Assembly: GCF_003013475.1 (NCBI RefSeq)
Contig: NZ_PXZO01000048.1
Location: 1 to 64,000 of the forward strand
Origin: Brevibacillus porteri
Lineage (GTDB): Bacteria; Bacillota; Bacilli; Brevibacillales; Brevibacillaceae
DNA length: 64,000 nt
Direction: 5' to 3'
Both the position numbers and the translations under genes were made by a program. A model generated the notes under the pieces. The model searched no databases and was not told the origin of the DNA. It saw only the letters and a list, made by a program, of their open reading frames with translations. Below, piece by piece: positions 1 through 8,057 of the stretch; within the stretch, counting starts at the first letter, position 1; every line of letters begins with the position of its first letter.

Positions 1-50
1 AACCCCGTTCGGGACTTACACCCTAGAGTTATCGCCCATGCTGGGCGCAC
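1..50 (-). mobile_element. 5' end of a group IIC intron (partial, runs off the left edge)
   Basis: Read on the minus strand, the segment starts at position 50 with GTGCGCCCAGCATGGGC and continues with a CTCTAGGGTG..AAGTCCCGAAC block. This is the 5' terminus (GUGYG start and domain I beginning) of bacterial group IIC introns such as the Oceanobacillus iheyensis intron, recalled from knowledge of that sequence. The start lies 4 nt beyond a terminator stem (55-79), which is the usual IIC target. The rest, including any reverse transcriptase, is outside the window, so whether it is complete cannot be told. A near-identical stretch lies at 30510-30556. Confidence 0.72.
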
Positions 51-54
51 TGAC

Positions 55-85
55 AAAGCCACCTTTTGCGGGTGGCTTTTGTTGT
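55..85. terminator. Rho-independent terminator next to the intron start
   Basis: A 9-bp perfect stem (AAAGCCACC at 55-63 pairs with GGTGGCTTT at 71-79) is followed on the plus strand by TTTTGTTGTT. It would end a plus-strand gene lying left of the window. On the minus strand the same hairpin sits directly before the intron start and is its likely insertion target. Confidence 0.7.
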
Positions 86-179
86 TCCTACAGATCGATA
101 GTTATTTAAGTAACGGACAAATTGTATGAATTTATTCCGACAGGTAACCGTGATTTTCGATGAATGTTTATACATTGTG

Positions 180-209
180 TTGAATGACTGTCTGATTGCT
201 GTGCATTAT
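180..209 (+). promoter_or_regulatory. Candidate sigma-A promoter of the 266 gene
   Basis: TTGAAT at 180-185 and CATTAT at 204-209 are separated by 18 bp and lie about 55 bp upstream of the start codon. The match to consensus is only moderate. No operator is obvious. Confidence 0.35.
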
Positions 210-265
210 TCTTTTGAGGAACTATAAATTTTCTTATTTTTCAAATAATTTAACGGGAGGACTGT

Positions 266-1897
266 ATGAACAAGTGGCTACTAGGCATTTCTACTGCTGT
301 TTTGTTGTTTAGTCTCTCAGTCGGCTGTAGCTCGAAACCCGCCGACAATATCCAATCCCCTCCACCGCAAGCGACAGCAAAGCCTACTACCTCAGAGCCA
401 ATGGTCTTGCAATGGAGCATCACCGGGGAGCCGTCTACGATGGATGCTGGCATTGCAACAGATTCAACCTCAATGGACATGATCAATCTCACCTTCGAAG
501 GACTGACCAGCGTCGACCGTCAAGGCCAGATGATCAACGCCATCGCGGAGAGCTACACGCATACTCCTGACTTCACTCATTTTACTTTTACCATTCGAAA
601 GGACGCCAAATGGAGCAATGGTGATCCTGTGACCGCTCACGATTTTGAGTACGCCATCAAGCGCAATCTCGACCCCAAAACCGCTTCCGGCTATGCGTAT
701 CAGCTCTTCTATATCAAAGGGGGCGAGGACTTTTACACCGGAAAAGGCAAGCAAGAGGACGTCGGGGTAAAAGCAAAGGACGACTACACACTAGATTTCA
801 CCTTGCGCTCACCAACACCGTTCTTCCGGGAATTGACCTCATTCACTACCTACTACCCGCTTCATAAAAAGACCATCGAGAGCAACCCCCAGTGGGCAAC
901 AGAAGCCAAAACGATTGTCGGCAATGGCCCGTTTGTAATGGATAAGTGGGAGCACAAGTCCAAGCTCACCTTCAGCAAAAGCCCTACTTATTGGGACAAC
1001 GCCAACGTCAAGCTAGATCAGATCCAAATTGTCATCATCGAGGATAACAACACCGCCCTGTCCATGTTTGAAAATGGCGACCTGGATTGGGGAGGCTACC
1101 CTTCCTTTGGCTTGTCGCCGGATGCGGTCGGACAGATCAAGGAAGAAGGCAAGCTGCTCGTCGCAGATAACCCCGGCACCAAAGCCGTCATCTTCAATAC
1201 AGAGAGGCCCCCTTTTACCAACAAAAAAATTCGCCAGGCGTTTTCGTATTCTATCAACCGACAGCAATTGGTGGATAACATCCTGCAGACCGGTGTTCCG
1301 CCCGCTTATGGCTGGGTTCCCGTCTCCATGGGGTTGAATCCGGACGGCTACTTTAAGGAGGATGTGGCGAAGGCCAAGCAGCTCTTGGCAGAAGGCATGG
1401 AAGAGCTCGGGCTGTCTCAATTCCCTAAAGTCACGTACTACTATGACACCGGAGAAACCGACAAGAAGTTGGCTCAAGCACTCCAGGACGAGTGGAAGAA
1501 GACACTGGGAGTCGACATTGACATTCGCACCTCAGAATGGAAAGTGTTCAACGAGGATGTCCAAAATGGCAAGTACGACTTCGGCATCTGGCTATGGGGA
1601 GCCGATTTCAACGACCCGATCAATTTCCTCGAAATGTACAAGGACTTGGGTGGCAACAACGTCGTTCGCTTCAACAACAAGGAGTACCGCGATCTGCTGA
1701 ATAAAAGCTACTATGAGACCGACGAGCAAAAGCGCAAGCAGCTGTTGTTTTACTCTGAAAGAATTCTCATGGAAGAAATGCCGCTGGCACCGCTGCACTT
1801 CCGCGGCAATGCTTATATAAAAAACGACAAGGTGAAGGACTTCGTGATCTTCCCTCTCGGCGGTTCCTACTTTAAATACGCGTATATTGAAAAATAA
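266..1897 (+). CDS. Peptide ABC transporter substrate-binding lipoprotein (OppA/DppE type)
   Basis: A 543-residue family-5 extracellular solute-binding protein that would capture oligopeptides at the outer face of the membrane for an ABC importer. The N-terminus is a lipoprotein signal (MNKWLLGISTAVLLF, lipobox LSVGC with Cys about 21), followed by a Pro/Thr-rich linker. The SBP_bac_5 fold follows, with the typical start 'EPSTMDAGIATDS' and the motif 'NGDPVTAHDFEYAIKR' near residue 120. An AACGGGAGG ribosome site precedes the ATG. No permease or ATPase adjoins it, so it is an orphan that may serve the Dpp-like importer at 16-19.8 kb or one elsewhere. It ends convergently with the VWA gene at a shared terminator. 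Confidence 0.9.
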   Translation: MNKWLLGISTAVLLFSLSVGCSSKPADNIQSPPPQATAKPTTSEPMVLQWSITGEPSTMDAGIATDSTSMDMINLTFEGLTSVDRQGQMINAIAESYTHTPDFTHFTFTIRKDAKWSNGDPVTAHDFEYAIKRNLDPKTASGYAYQLFYIKGGEDFYTGKGKQEDVGVKAKDDYTLDFTLRSPTPFFRELTSFTTYYPLHKKTIESNPQWATEAKTIVGNGPFVMDKWEHKSKLTFSKSPTYWDNANVKLDQIQIVIIEDNNTALSMFENGDLDWGGYPSFGLSPDAVGQIKEEGKLLVADNPGTKAVIFNTERPPFTNKKIRQAFSYSINRQQLVDNILQTGVPPAYGWVPVSMGLNPDGYFKEDVAKAKQLLAEGMEELGLSQFPKVTYYYDTGETDKKLAQALQDEWKKTLGVDIDIRTSEWKVFNEDVQNGKYDFGIWLWGADFNDPINFLEMYKDLGGNNVVRFNNKEYRDLLNKSYYETDEQKRKQLLFYSERILMEEMPLAPLHFRGNAYIKNDKVKDFVIFPLGGSYFKYAYIEK

Positions 1898-1900
1898 CAA

Positions 1901-1950
1901 AGCGCGGGCATCCTCTCTATGCGAAATAGATAGAGAGAGATGCCCGCGCT
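1901..1950. terminator. Bidirectional terminator between convergent genes
   Basis: A long stem: AGCGCGGGCA (1901-1910) pairs with TGCCCGCGCT (1941-1950), extended inward by TCCTCTCTA with TAGAGAGAGA. It lies between the stop of the binding protein and the stop of the minus-strand VWA gene, and can serve both. Confidence 0.8.
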
Positions 1951-1954
1951 TCCA

Positions 1955-2974
1955 TCATAAATACCGAGCGATCATCCGAACTAACTTTGCAGGGAACTCA
2001 TGCAAATTGGTAATATCCAAAAATCTTTCATTCCCATAGATTTCACTTATCACATCCTTGTCTTGACCGATTGCCGCTGCTAGAAAAGTAACTCCTTTTC
2101 GTTCATATTCCTGTATGGTCTGTTTCATATCTGTAACAGCGTAGCTTCCGGTATAGTCATCCATTGCTTTCGGTTGTCCGTCACTTATGCTAATCAACAG
2201 TTTTGTTTTTTGGGGGGACGCGGCTAATCGTTCCGCCATCATTCTAAGAGCCATTCCATCGCGATTATTACTTCTCGCATGAATTCTCATTAACCTGAAG
2301 CGATCATTGGCATCCGCTTTATCGAAGTCGACATAGGCAAAGATCGACATTTGCTCCAATCTGGAAACATCCGCCGTATCGCCGTAGATCAAAATGGGGA
2401 TATGACAAAGCTGACAATATTCATATACGGCGATCACTGCTCGTTTTGCTGCTTCTAATCTCCCGTAAGCTGACATAGATGCAGATTCATCAACCCTTAG
2501 GCCAACCACAAGAGTAGGGGATTCCGTTGGAGGACGTTTCTTGGCAAAATACTTGTAATCCCTGTAAGCAACGCTGTCTGCTTGAAATTTGCTGCCATAG
2601 TAACGATTCCTCGCAAAGTCGGAAGAGATCTCATGCTCCAGGTACGGAAGTGTCTTTCTGGCAATCTCTTGCACGATAGGCATGAGTCCTTGGCAAAGAC
2701 GAACATATTCTTGTTGGTTTTCTTCATCGTAGTCGGGACGGTGAACAATGAGCTTTACTTTTTTATGAATCGAATCGGAAATGACCTCTCTTGCATCCCG
2801 ATTCAGCTTTTTACGGAAATCGCGTTCCTTTTGTTTCGCTTCCTCTGACATGGATTCAGGATTTGCCTGATGATAGTTAGGAGAGCCATCTTCCCCCAAA
2901 CCTGAACTTTCAATATGGGTAGAATCATCAGAGCCACGGGAAGAGCTTTCGTCACTATCGGCAGATTTTTTCAA
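1955..2974 (-). CDS. VWA-domain protein (CobT/NorD/ChlD-like), possibly made as a -1 frameshift fusion with the upstream AAA+ ATPase
   Basis: 339 residues from a TTG start. The first 50 or so residues are a Ser/Asp/Glu-rich linker. A helical part follows, then a von Willebrand A domain with MIDAS residues DESASM (DxSxS, about residue 164) and a later SISDGQP. Such proteins pair with MoxR/ChlI-type AAA+ ATPases as metal-insertion or protein-remodelling machines. The only start is TTG behind a mediocre AAAAGGGA site. The reading frame stays open upstream, without ATG/GTG/TTG, to an A9 run inside the end of the ATPase gene (3071-3079). The protein may therefore be made as the C-terminal half of an ATPase-linker-VWA fusion of about 738 residues, or by coupled re-initiation. 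The biological substrate is unknown. Confidence 0.8.
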   Translation of the reverse strand: MKKSADSDESSSRGSDDSTHIESSGLGEDGSPNYHQANPESMSEEAKQKERDFRKKLNRDAREVISDSIHKKVKLIVHRPDYDEENQQEYVRLCQGLMPIVQEIARKTLPYLEHEISSDFARNRYYGSKFQADSVAYRDYKYFAKKRPPTESPTLVVGLRVDESASMSAYGRLEAAKRAVIAVYEYCQLCHIPILIYGDTADVSRLEQMSIFAYVDFDKADANDRFRLMRIHARSNNRDGMALRMMAERLAASPQKTKLLISISDGQPKAMDDYTGSYAVTDMKQTIQEYERKGVTFLAAAIGQDKDVISEIYGNERFLDITNLHEFPAKLVRMIARYL

Positions 2975-3048
2975 TGCGATTCCCTTTTCCTCTCGATGAT
3001 TGTCTTTGCCAAAATCAGTGTCGTCTATATCTCCCCATGTCCTGATCT

Positions 3049-4170
3049 CTATGGCATCGTCAGATTTTCGTTTTTTTTTAGCTCAATCTCGGCTTCTTCC
3101 AAGCTGGCAAACAAACCTTGACTTTTTAGTGCTTCTTCCAAAAGCTTTATTTCTTCCGAATCGGTTGTGATCTTGTAGATGACCTTATGATAAAGGGATT
3201 CTTTTGCGGAAGCTCCTCCGCCAATCGCATCTGCCCAGTAGAAAAAGGAACGCATTCCAGCCACGCCCTTGATCGCATTGGCCCGCGCTGTTCTGTCTAA
3301 AACCATAATCATGTCCGCTAAAATACCCAACATCTTTCCATCTTGAAAACCAGTTTTGGCTATTACACGTTCGATCATGATTTCTTTGGTCGGCAGGTCC
3401 ATCTTTTCCGTATGCTGAACCCTGTCGCGCAGCGCTTCGTTTAACGGTCTGGTTCCCGCATAACTGCGGTTTGTTGTGATAACCGCGATGAAGTCTGGGT
3501 GCCTGCGTATGATCTCGGTGGGAAGATTGATGCTGCCATCCAGCTCCAAGGCAGAGTTTAACGCCATTAACACCGCAGCATCACGAATCACGTTTGGTTC
3601 TTGGATTTCCAGAAGATAACCCTTTTGATAGGCTCTGACGATCTCCGAAGGGTAAAATCGATACTCAATCGCTTCACCATCGGTGTTTTCCGCTGCTGCA
3701 AGCTTCAGTAATTGCTTCATTTTTAAAGCTGCCTGTTCCTGTGTAATCCCCAGTGCATCCATCAAAATTTCAGCTATGCTTTGAAACCCGTCGCTTTCAT
3801 ATAAAGCTTTCCATACTGTTTGCTCGGCAGGCTCCATTTTCTCTAAACGTTCAGAAGAAATTACGGGCAAAATAGCGCCAATAATATCCGATTTATCCAT
3901 ATCAGCAAAACAAGTCACTTTCGTATACGGCAACCCGAAATCAGCAGATAATGCTTTGGCTAGTTGTGTTTTACCAGAACCGGCATCACCTTCTAATAAT
4001 ATATTGGCGATTTTCATTTCCCCGCGATTCCAGTTGCGTTTTATTTCTTTACGAATGCGCTGTTCTTCTTCACTGACCTTATGAGTGGAAGGCTTTTTCC
4101 AAACAAGCTTTTTTTCTGCATCCGTCAGCTGTCTTTCGGGTGACAAATCATATTTTTCATTTTCAGTCAT
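3049..4170 (-). CDS. MoxR-like AAA+ ATPase
   Basis: 373 residues counted from ATG at 4170 (MTENEKYDLSPE). A longer frame to 4254 exists but would invade the MFS gene. Walker A is GDAGSGKT near residue 66; a Walker-B-like segment YLLEIQE has E where D is usual. Sensor 1 is VITTNR, and an arginine-finger-like NEALRDR follows. The family forms hexameric ATPases that work with VWA partners, and the VWA gene follows directly. The last codons carry the A9 run described separately. It lies 16 bp after an MFS gene in what looks like a five-gene operon. A GAGGGGAG site lies upstream of the chosen start at slightly long spacing. Confidence 0.82.
   Translation of the reverse strand: MTENEKYDLSPERQLTDAEKKLVWKKPSTHKVSEEEQRIRKEIKRNWNRGEMKIANILLEGDAGSGKTQLAKALSADFGLPYTKVTCFADMDKSDIIGAILPVISSERLEKMEPAEQTVWKALYESDGFQSIAEILMDALGITQEQAALKMKQLLKLAAAENTDGEAIEYRFYPSEIVRAYQKGYLLEIQEPNVIRDAAVLMALNSALELDGSINLPTEIIRRHPDFIAVITTNRSYAGTRPLNEALRDRVQHTEKMDLPTKEIMIERVIAKTGFQDGKMLGILADMIMVLDRTARANAIKGVAGMRSFFYWADAIGGGASAKESLYHKVIYKITTDSEEIKLLEEALKSQGLFASLEEAEIELKKNENLTMP
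3071..3079 (-). promoter_or_regulatory. A9 slippery run, candidate -1 programmed frameshift site
   Basis: In the ATPase frame the codons read CTA AAA AAA AAC, which contains the heptamer A AAA AAA. Slipping back one base enters the VWA frame (AAA CGA AAA TCT GAC), which is then open to the end of the VWA gene. The zero frame stops at TAG 3049-3051. No strong stimulatory hairpin was found by eye. Confidence 0.5.
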
Positions 4171-4186
4171 CACATTTCTACTCCCC

Positions 4187-5395
4187 TCATAATGCTGGTC
4201 CACTTTGATCTTTGTTCCTTTTCTCACCAAGAAGAGGAAGCAGCAAAGACGCACCGATCATAATCAACACACCGCTCACCACATATATCCCAACCAACGA
4301 GAGCGTCTCCTTCAGATAGCCGGATAGAAACATACCAATCACCATCATCCCCATAAAAACTGGCGTGATCGCACCAGATACCCGGCCAATAAATGCCCCT
4401 TCCGTGTTACGTACAATCAGCGTCTGGATTCCGCCTTGAATAAAAGGGAAGAAGAAACCGCTGATCACTAATAGAACAATCATCAACCAAATCGTTGTGG
4501 TAGCGCCTACTACCATCGTACATACGGCAGAGACAAGCAAGCCTACTATGAGCAGCATCTGTGGACGTACCTTTTTGGCTATCCCGATTATGATTGCTCC
4601 TCCTGCCAACATGGCTAACCCATTGGTCATTACCAACCACTGCAAAAATTGTTTGTCCTGCCCCAAATTCTCGATGACAAGAAAAATCTGAAGCGGTTGT
4701 GTCAGACCTGACGCCAATCCGACAGCAGAGAAAGTCAAACAGAGTGTGCGTAAGGATTGATTGGTCCCAATATAGCGCAGCCCCGCCTTCAGCTCCTTTA
4801 TGAAACCGCCCGCATAGTCAGACTTCGTTTCCTCCGCGTCACGGGGAAGCGTCGCCAATACAAGGGAAGACCCTAAGAACAGAACAGCAGTCAAAATCAG
4901 AGAGGCTGTAATTCCAAACTGGATGAAAATAAACGTACCGATGACCGGACCTAAAACCGTAAAGACAGCGACCAGCGTTTGGGACATTGCCATCACGCCT
5001 TGTAGTTGTTCAGCTGGTACATGCCTCTTGTACAGTTTCATGGCTGAGGGTTGGGAAAATTGAGACAGGCTTGCAGAAATAAATGTTCCAATGAGAAGTG
5101 CCATCCATCCACCATTCATAAGTGCAAGCAGCACAGCCCCGACGGACACGGCAGACAGCAGATCGCTCCAAACCATTGTCCGCTTCGGCAGCCATCGGTC
5201 GGCAAAGGTCCCGCCAATAAGGCCAAATAGAAAGATCGGAGCGAATTCCGCAACCGAAATCAGTGATACATAAACCGGATTATTATTCGTCAATTCGCTA
5301 ACGAAAAGAAGAACGGCATAATTCCGGATCCAGATCCCCAAATGCAACAGCACGCGGGAGAGGATAATCGTACGAACATAACGATTGGAAAACAT
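4187..5395 (-). CDS. MFS transporter, multidrug/siderophore-exporter type
   Basis: 402 residues with about 12 hydrophobic segments. The loop 2-3 motif GGTFADRWLPKRTM (about residue 61) is the conserved MFS G-x-x-x-D-R-x-x-R/K signature. The overall pattern resembles the EntS/MefA-like MFS_3 group of proton-driven exporters. The substrate is not predictable. It begins 1 bp after the preceding unknown gene and is followed by the ATPase, so co-transcription is likely. The C-terminal tail is short and charged. Confidence 0.85.
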   Translation of the reverse strand: MFSNRYVRTIILSRVLLHLGIWIRNYAVLLFVSELTNNNPVYVSLISVAEFAPIFLFGLIGGTFADRWLPKRTMVWSDLLSAVSVGAVLLALMNGGWMALLIGTFISASLSQFSQPSAMKLYKRHVPAEQLQGVMAMSQTLVAVFTVLGPVIGTFIFIQFGITASLILTAVLFLGSSLVLATLPRDAEETKSDYAGGFIKELKAGLRYIGTNQSLRTLCLTFSAVGLASGLTQPLQIFLVIENLGQDKQFLQWLVMTNGLAMLAGGAIIIGIAKKVRPQMLLIVGLLVSAVCTMVVGATTTIWLMIVLLVISGFFFPFIQGGIQTLIVRNTEGAFIGRVSGAITPVFMGMMVIGMFLSGYLKETLSLVGIYVVSGVLIMIGASLLLPLLGEKRNKDQSGPAL

Positions 5396-5396
5396 T

Positions 5397-5876
5397 TCAA
5401 TACCCCATATCCTTTACTAGTTTTGATAATGTGCGCAGACGTTCGCCGATCATCTCATCATCGTTGCTCAGCCCTTGGCTAAACAGCTTAATGTCTTCAT
5501 GAAGACTCTCATTGTCCGTACATATCGCCACGGTCATTGCATCCCCTTGCAGGGCAACCCGGTCGATGACGGGCTCCTGCGGGTCATAATAATGCTCATA
5601 TCTGTATGCGTCGCGAAAATGGGCCAACGACCGACAAATCAGTATGGACATATCAAGAACACGATGGAGAGGCAGTTCCTCCGATTGTTTTGACCATTCT
5701 TCTCCCGTGTATCTCCATACCTTGGCAGATATATCGACCTTTCTTCTGGAGTTGCCCTCTGCCACTCCCAGAGAAAGTGCTTTCGCATCTGTGTTCCTGG
5801 CTAATCGGCCATCAACGCGCTCATAGTTATCCGACACGACAACAGGCTTATGGTTCAAGTTCGTAGGTATTTTCAT
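5397..5876 (-). CDS. Conserved protein of unknown function (DUF6530-like)
   Basis: 159 residues from ATG at 5876 (MKIPTNLNHKPVVVSDNY), preceded by AGAGGGAAAG. It is soluble, with no signal peptide or membrane segment. It is mixed alpha/beta, with a conserved-looking 'YDPQEPVIDRVALQGDAMTV' block near residue 105 and an acidic C-terminal helix. The name rests on a vague recollection of the family and no function is assigned. It lies between the GIY-YIG gene (gap 23 bp) and the MFS gene (gap 1 bp), so it is probably translated with them. Confidence 0.7.
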   Translation of the reverse strand: MKIPTNLNHKPVVVSDNYERVDGRLARNTDAKALSLGVAEGNSRRKVDISAKVWRYTGEEWSKQSEELPLHRVLDMSILICRSLAHFRDAYRYEHYYDPQEPVIDRVALQGDAMTVAICTDNESLHEDIKLFSQGLSNDDEMIGERLRTLSKLVKDMGY

Positions 5877-5899
5877 TTTCTTTCCCTCTTTTCGTTTGA

Positions 5900-6259
5900 T
5901 TATTGCTCTTTCTGTTTTTCCTGGTTGTATCCGCGCTCTCCGTACGGCTGGAGCTGGTCGAGCCATTTTTGTTCCAGTTTCTTCAGGGCATCCTTTTCAT
6001 CAAAGTATCCGTCTTCCTTCTTTTTTAAAATCTCCAACACTTCAAAGACGAATGCCTCTTCTCCGTACTCATTCCATTCCTGTTGAAGCTGCTTGTTTAT
6101 ATGCGAACCCATTTTGAGACTGAACAGCTTTCCGTTCATCGTCTTGAGGTTGCGGGTGGCACTGATCCAGATTTTTTGGTTTTGGGTGTTTTTGATCTGA
6201 TACACCCCTGCCTGCGTTTTCGATTCTTTATACAGTTGTTTCAGTTCTTCTCGATTCAT
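5900..6259 (-). CDS. GIY-YIG nuclease-family small protein
   Basis: 119 residues. The N-terminal part has the GIY-YIG layout: 'AGVYQIKN' (GVY standing for GIY) at about 17 and 'KIWISATRNLK' where the YIG strand lies, then a helix and an Asn-rich turn. The YIG tyrosine/glycine are not clearly kept, so the protein may be a degenerate, non-catalytic or RNA/DNA-binding member, of a type seen as small stand-alone proteins in Bacillaceae. The C-terminus is Lys/Gln-rich. It is the first gene of the putative operon running to the VWA gene, behind a clear sigma-A promoter. Confidence 0.68.
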   Translation of the reverse strand: MNREELKQLYKESKTQAGVYQIKNTQNQKIWISATRNLKTMNGKLFSLKMGSHINKQLQQEWNEYGEEAFVFEVLEILKKKEDGYFDEKDALKKLEQKWLDQLQPYGERGYNQEKQKEQ

Positions 6260-6314
6260 GGTTTCTCCCCCACTTTTCCACTGACCAAATTAATAAACAA
6301 AATTCATTTTTGTT

Positions 6315-6358
6315 TGTTATTTAATAAACATAATGATTTATCGTCTTGTAATTGTCAA
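6315..6358 (-). promoter_or_regulatory. Sigma-A promoter with an overlapping dyad, upstream of the GIY-YIG operon
   Basis: On the minus strand TTGACA (6358-6353) and CATTAT (6335-6330) are spaced 17 bp apart. A 16-bp near-palindrome, TGTTTATTAAATAACA (6330-6315), overlaps the -10 edge, and TGTTTATTAA recurs a little downstream. The dyad could be a repressor site. No candidate regulator gene adjoins it. Confidence 0.55.
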
Positions 6359-6364
6359 GTAAAC

Positions 6365-6392
6365 AAAAAAAGCACCGGAACATGTCCGGTGC
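6365..6392 (-). terminator. Terminator of the C45/peptide operon
   Basis: GCACCGGA (6372-6379) pairs with TCCGGTGC (6385-6392); on the minus strand a run of seven T follows. It closes the operon ending at 6475. Confidence 0.85.
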
Positions 6393-6474
6393 CTAATTTG
6401 GGTCGGGTAACAACGAGTACAGGGCCAATGAATCTCCAATAAACAATAGAGAGAAATGTCTACGCTTATGCTTG

Positions 6475-7563
6475 TTAACTGGATGAAAATCGGTACGTAT
6501 GGTACGGCGTATTGCAAGGTTGACCCTTGGACAATTCAAACTGTCCTTCTGTCAGATTCATCACGATGGAAAATAACGTGCGACCGACCAGCTCTTCTGC
6601 TCCAGTCGACTCCACGTCTCCATGTCGGCATATGGCTTCGGGAAAACTCATATGGTCACGAAAGATCGCCTTGATATAGTCAGCTTCGATCTGTCCTTGC
6701 GCTGCCGCCAACAGTTTCACGGCCCGCCCCATTCGCAGATGCGTATCGGCTTCCCCCATTTTCGCTTGATCATCTACAGCTATACGGGACCCGACAAAAT
6801 GATTGGCATGCGCGATATACCCTTCCATTGGATAGAGGACATCGTGCGCTCTTGAAGTCGCTTCCACATCCACCGTCTCTCCTTCCCGATGCGCAAGCAA
6901 ATAATTGGCTGACGTGCCACGTGGTAGACGGGTTATTTGCCGGATGGCTTGTGAGAGCGTCCCACTATTCAAGATTCCCCGCAATACGATATGAATAGGA
7001 ACCCCGACGGTTCGCTCTGATATTCGCAAAAAATTCAGACAAACACCCATACCTTTGTCGTTCATTCCGATCTTACCTACGATCCCCGCTTCGGTAATCA
7101 TCAAAATGTTCGGACGTGGCTGTTGCTCGATCTCCAGTACAACAAGCCCCTTTTCCATGAGGTGTATCCAATCCCAGTTTTGCCCGATGATGGTCTCTTG
7201 GTTTTTCGTCACAGGAGGGACAGCCGCCACACTCGTGCACCCATCTGTTTTTCCAAATGGATCGCCTAAGTTGGTCATGATTTCACTACGAACATTGAGC
7301 GTCACAATATCAAGCAGATCCCGCTCCGCCCCTTCGCTAATTCCTCTGATTTCCTCCATAATCTCCTGGTCATACCTCTCGATCCAGGGGATGAACTGAG
7401 TAGCATATTCGGTTGCGTCCTTCCAGTGAAGACCTGCTCCATCTCGAAAGGTTCTTTCGTACGCTTCGAGATTGATCCATATTTGCTCTTTGGTGAGTTG
7501 GCCCATTTGTTGTCCCCGTTCTCGCGCTGTCCCCCTGATCCGATAGACAGGAAACCGTTCCAT
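6475..7563 (-). CDS. C45-family autoproteolytic acyltransferase/hydrolase
   Basis: 362 residues, related to acyl-CoA:6-aminopenicillanic acid acyltransferase (Ntn hydrolases). After a helical N-terminal part comes the self-cleavage site G-C-T-S ('KTDGCTSV', Cys about 109), whose Cys becomes the N-terminal nucleophile. 'GQNWDW' follows, typical of the family. Bacterial members cleave or transfer acyl groups on amide bonds such as N-acyl amino acids or small peptides. It is the last gene of the operon with a peptide-binding protein, serine hydrolase and dipeptide-epimerase-like enzyme, which suggests trimming of modified peptides. There is no signal peptide, so it is cytoplasmic. Confidence 0.82.
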   Translation of the reverse strand: MERFPVYRIRGTARERGQQMGQLTKEQIWINLEAYERTFRDGAGLHWKDATEYATQFIPWIERYDQEIMEEIRGISEGAERDLLDIVTLNVRSEIMTNLGDPFGKTDGCTSVAAVPPVTKNQETIIGQNWDWIHLMEKGLVVLEIEQQPRPNILMITEAGIVGKIGMNDKGMGVCLNFLRISERTVGVPIHIVLRGILNSGTLSQAIRQITRLPRGTSANYLLAHREGETVDVEATSRAHDVLYPMEGYIAHANHFVGSRIAVDDQAKMGEADTHLRMGRAVKLLAAAQGQIEADYIKAIFRDHMSFPEAICRHGDVESTGAEELVGRTLFSIVMNLTEGQFELSKGQPCNTPYHTYRFSSS

Positions 7564-7580
7564 CGTAAGCGACTCCCCTT

Positions 7581-8045
7581 CTATAGCGTTTTCACCATAT
7601 AATAGCGATCGTTTCCACTACCATATTCCGCAATCCGTGTCTCGATAACCGCAAAGCCTGCTTTTTGATAGAGTCCGACTGCTCCAGTATTATCAGGGCT
7701 TACGGTCAGGCAAATCTGACGAAACCCATCCTCACGCAACTGCTCTAGCAATCGGTTCAAGAAAGAGAACCCATACCCCATCCCTTTACGATCTGCTCGG
7801 ATGTAATACCCATACATGTAGCACTTGTCCGGCTGACGAAAATCCCTCAGGAGCTGACATACCCCTACAGGACGCGCCTCCTCTGCTTCCATGAAAAGAG
7901 CGACGCAGCCATGTCGCGCAAGCGGTACGAGCACCCATTCATCAATCGCTCCCTGTATACCAAAAGCCTCCTGCTCCATTGCCTTGATCATCTGAAGCTG
8001 GTCTTCTGTCAATGCCTCGACGATTTCTACGCGCGTATTTTGCAT
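7581..8045 (-). CDS. GNAT N-acetyltransferase
   Basis: 154 residues with the GNAT fold: beta strands around 'CYMYGYYIRADRKGMGYGFSFL', where the R/Q-x-x-G-x-G/A acetyl-CoA loop appears as RKGMGYG. The C-terminal 'NTGAVGLYQKAGF' motif is typical of the family. It would transfer an acetyl group from acetyl-CoA to a small-molecule or peptide amine. It is preceded by AGGGAGAGG and lies 12 bp after the epimerase-like gene and 17 bp before the C45 gene. Placement suggests acetylation of a peptide-derived substrate; that is inference. Confidence 0.85.
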   Translation of the reverse strand: MQNTRVEIVEALTEDQLQMIKAMEQEAFGIQGAIDEWVLVPLARHGCVALFMEAEEARPVGVCQLLRDFRQPDKCYMYGYYIRADRKGMGYGFSFLNRLLEQLREDGFRQICLTVSPDNTGAVGLYQKAGFAVIETRIAEYGSGNDRYYMVKTL

Positions 8046-8057
8046 TCAGTCCTCTCC

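Noticed and set aside
3049..4254. Longer ATPase start at 4254
   Set aside because: It would overlap the MFS gene by about 68 bp, begins with residues unlike the family, and has no ribosome site; 4170 fits better.
6301..6394. Possible CRISPR-like or riboswitch structure in the A+T-rich spacer with repeated TGTTTATTAA
   Set aside because: Only two short direct copies and a terminator hairpin; explained by a promoter with an operator-like dyad.
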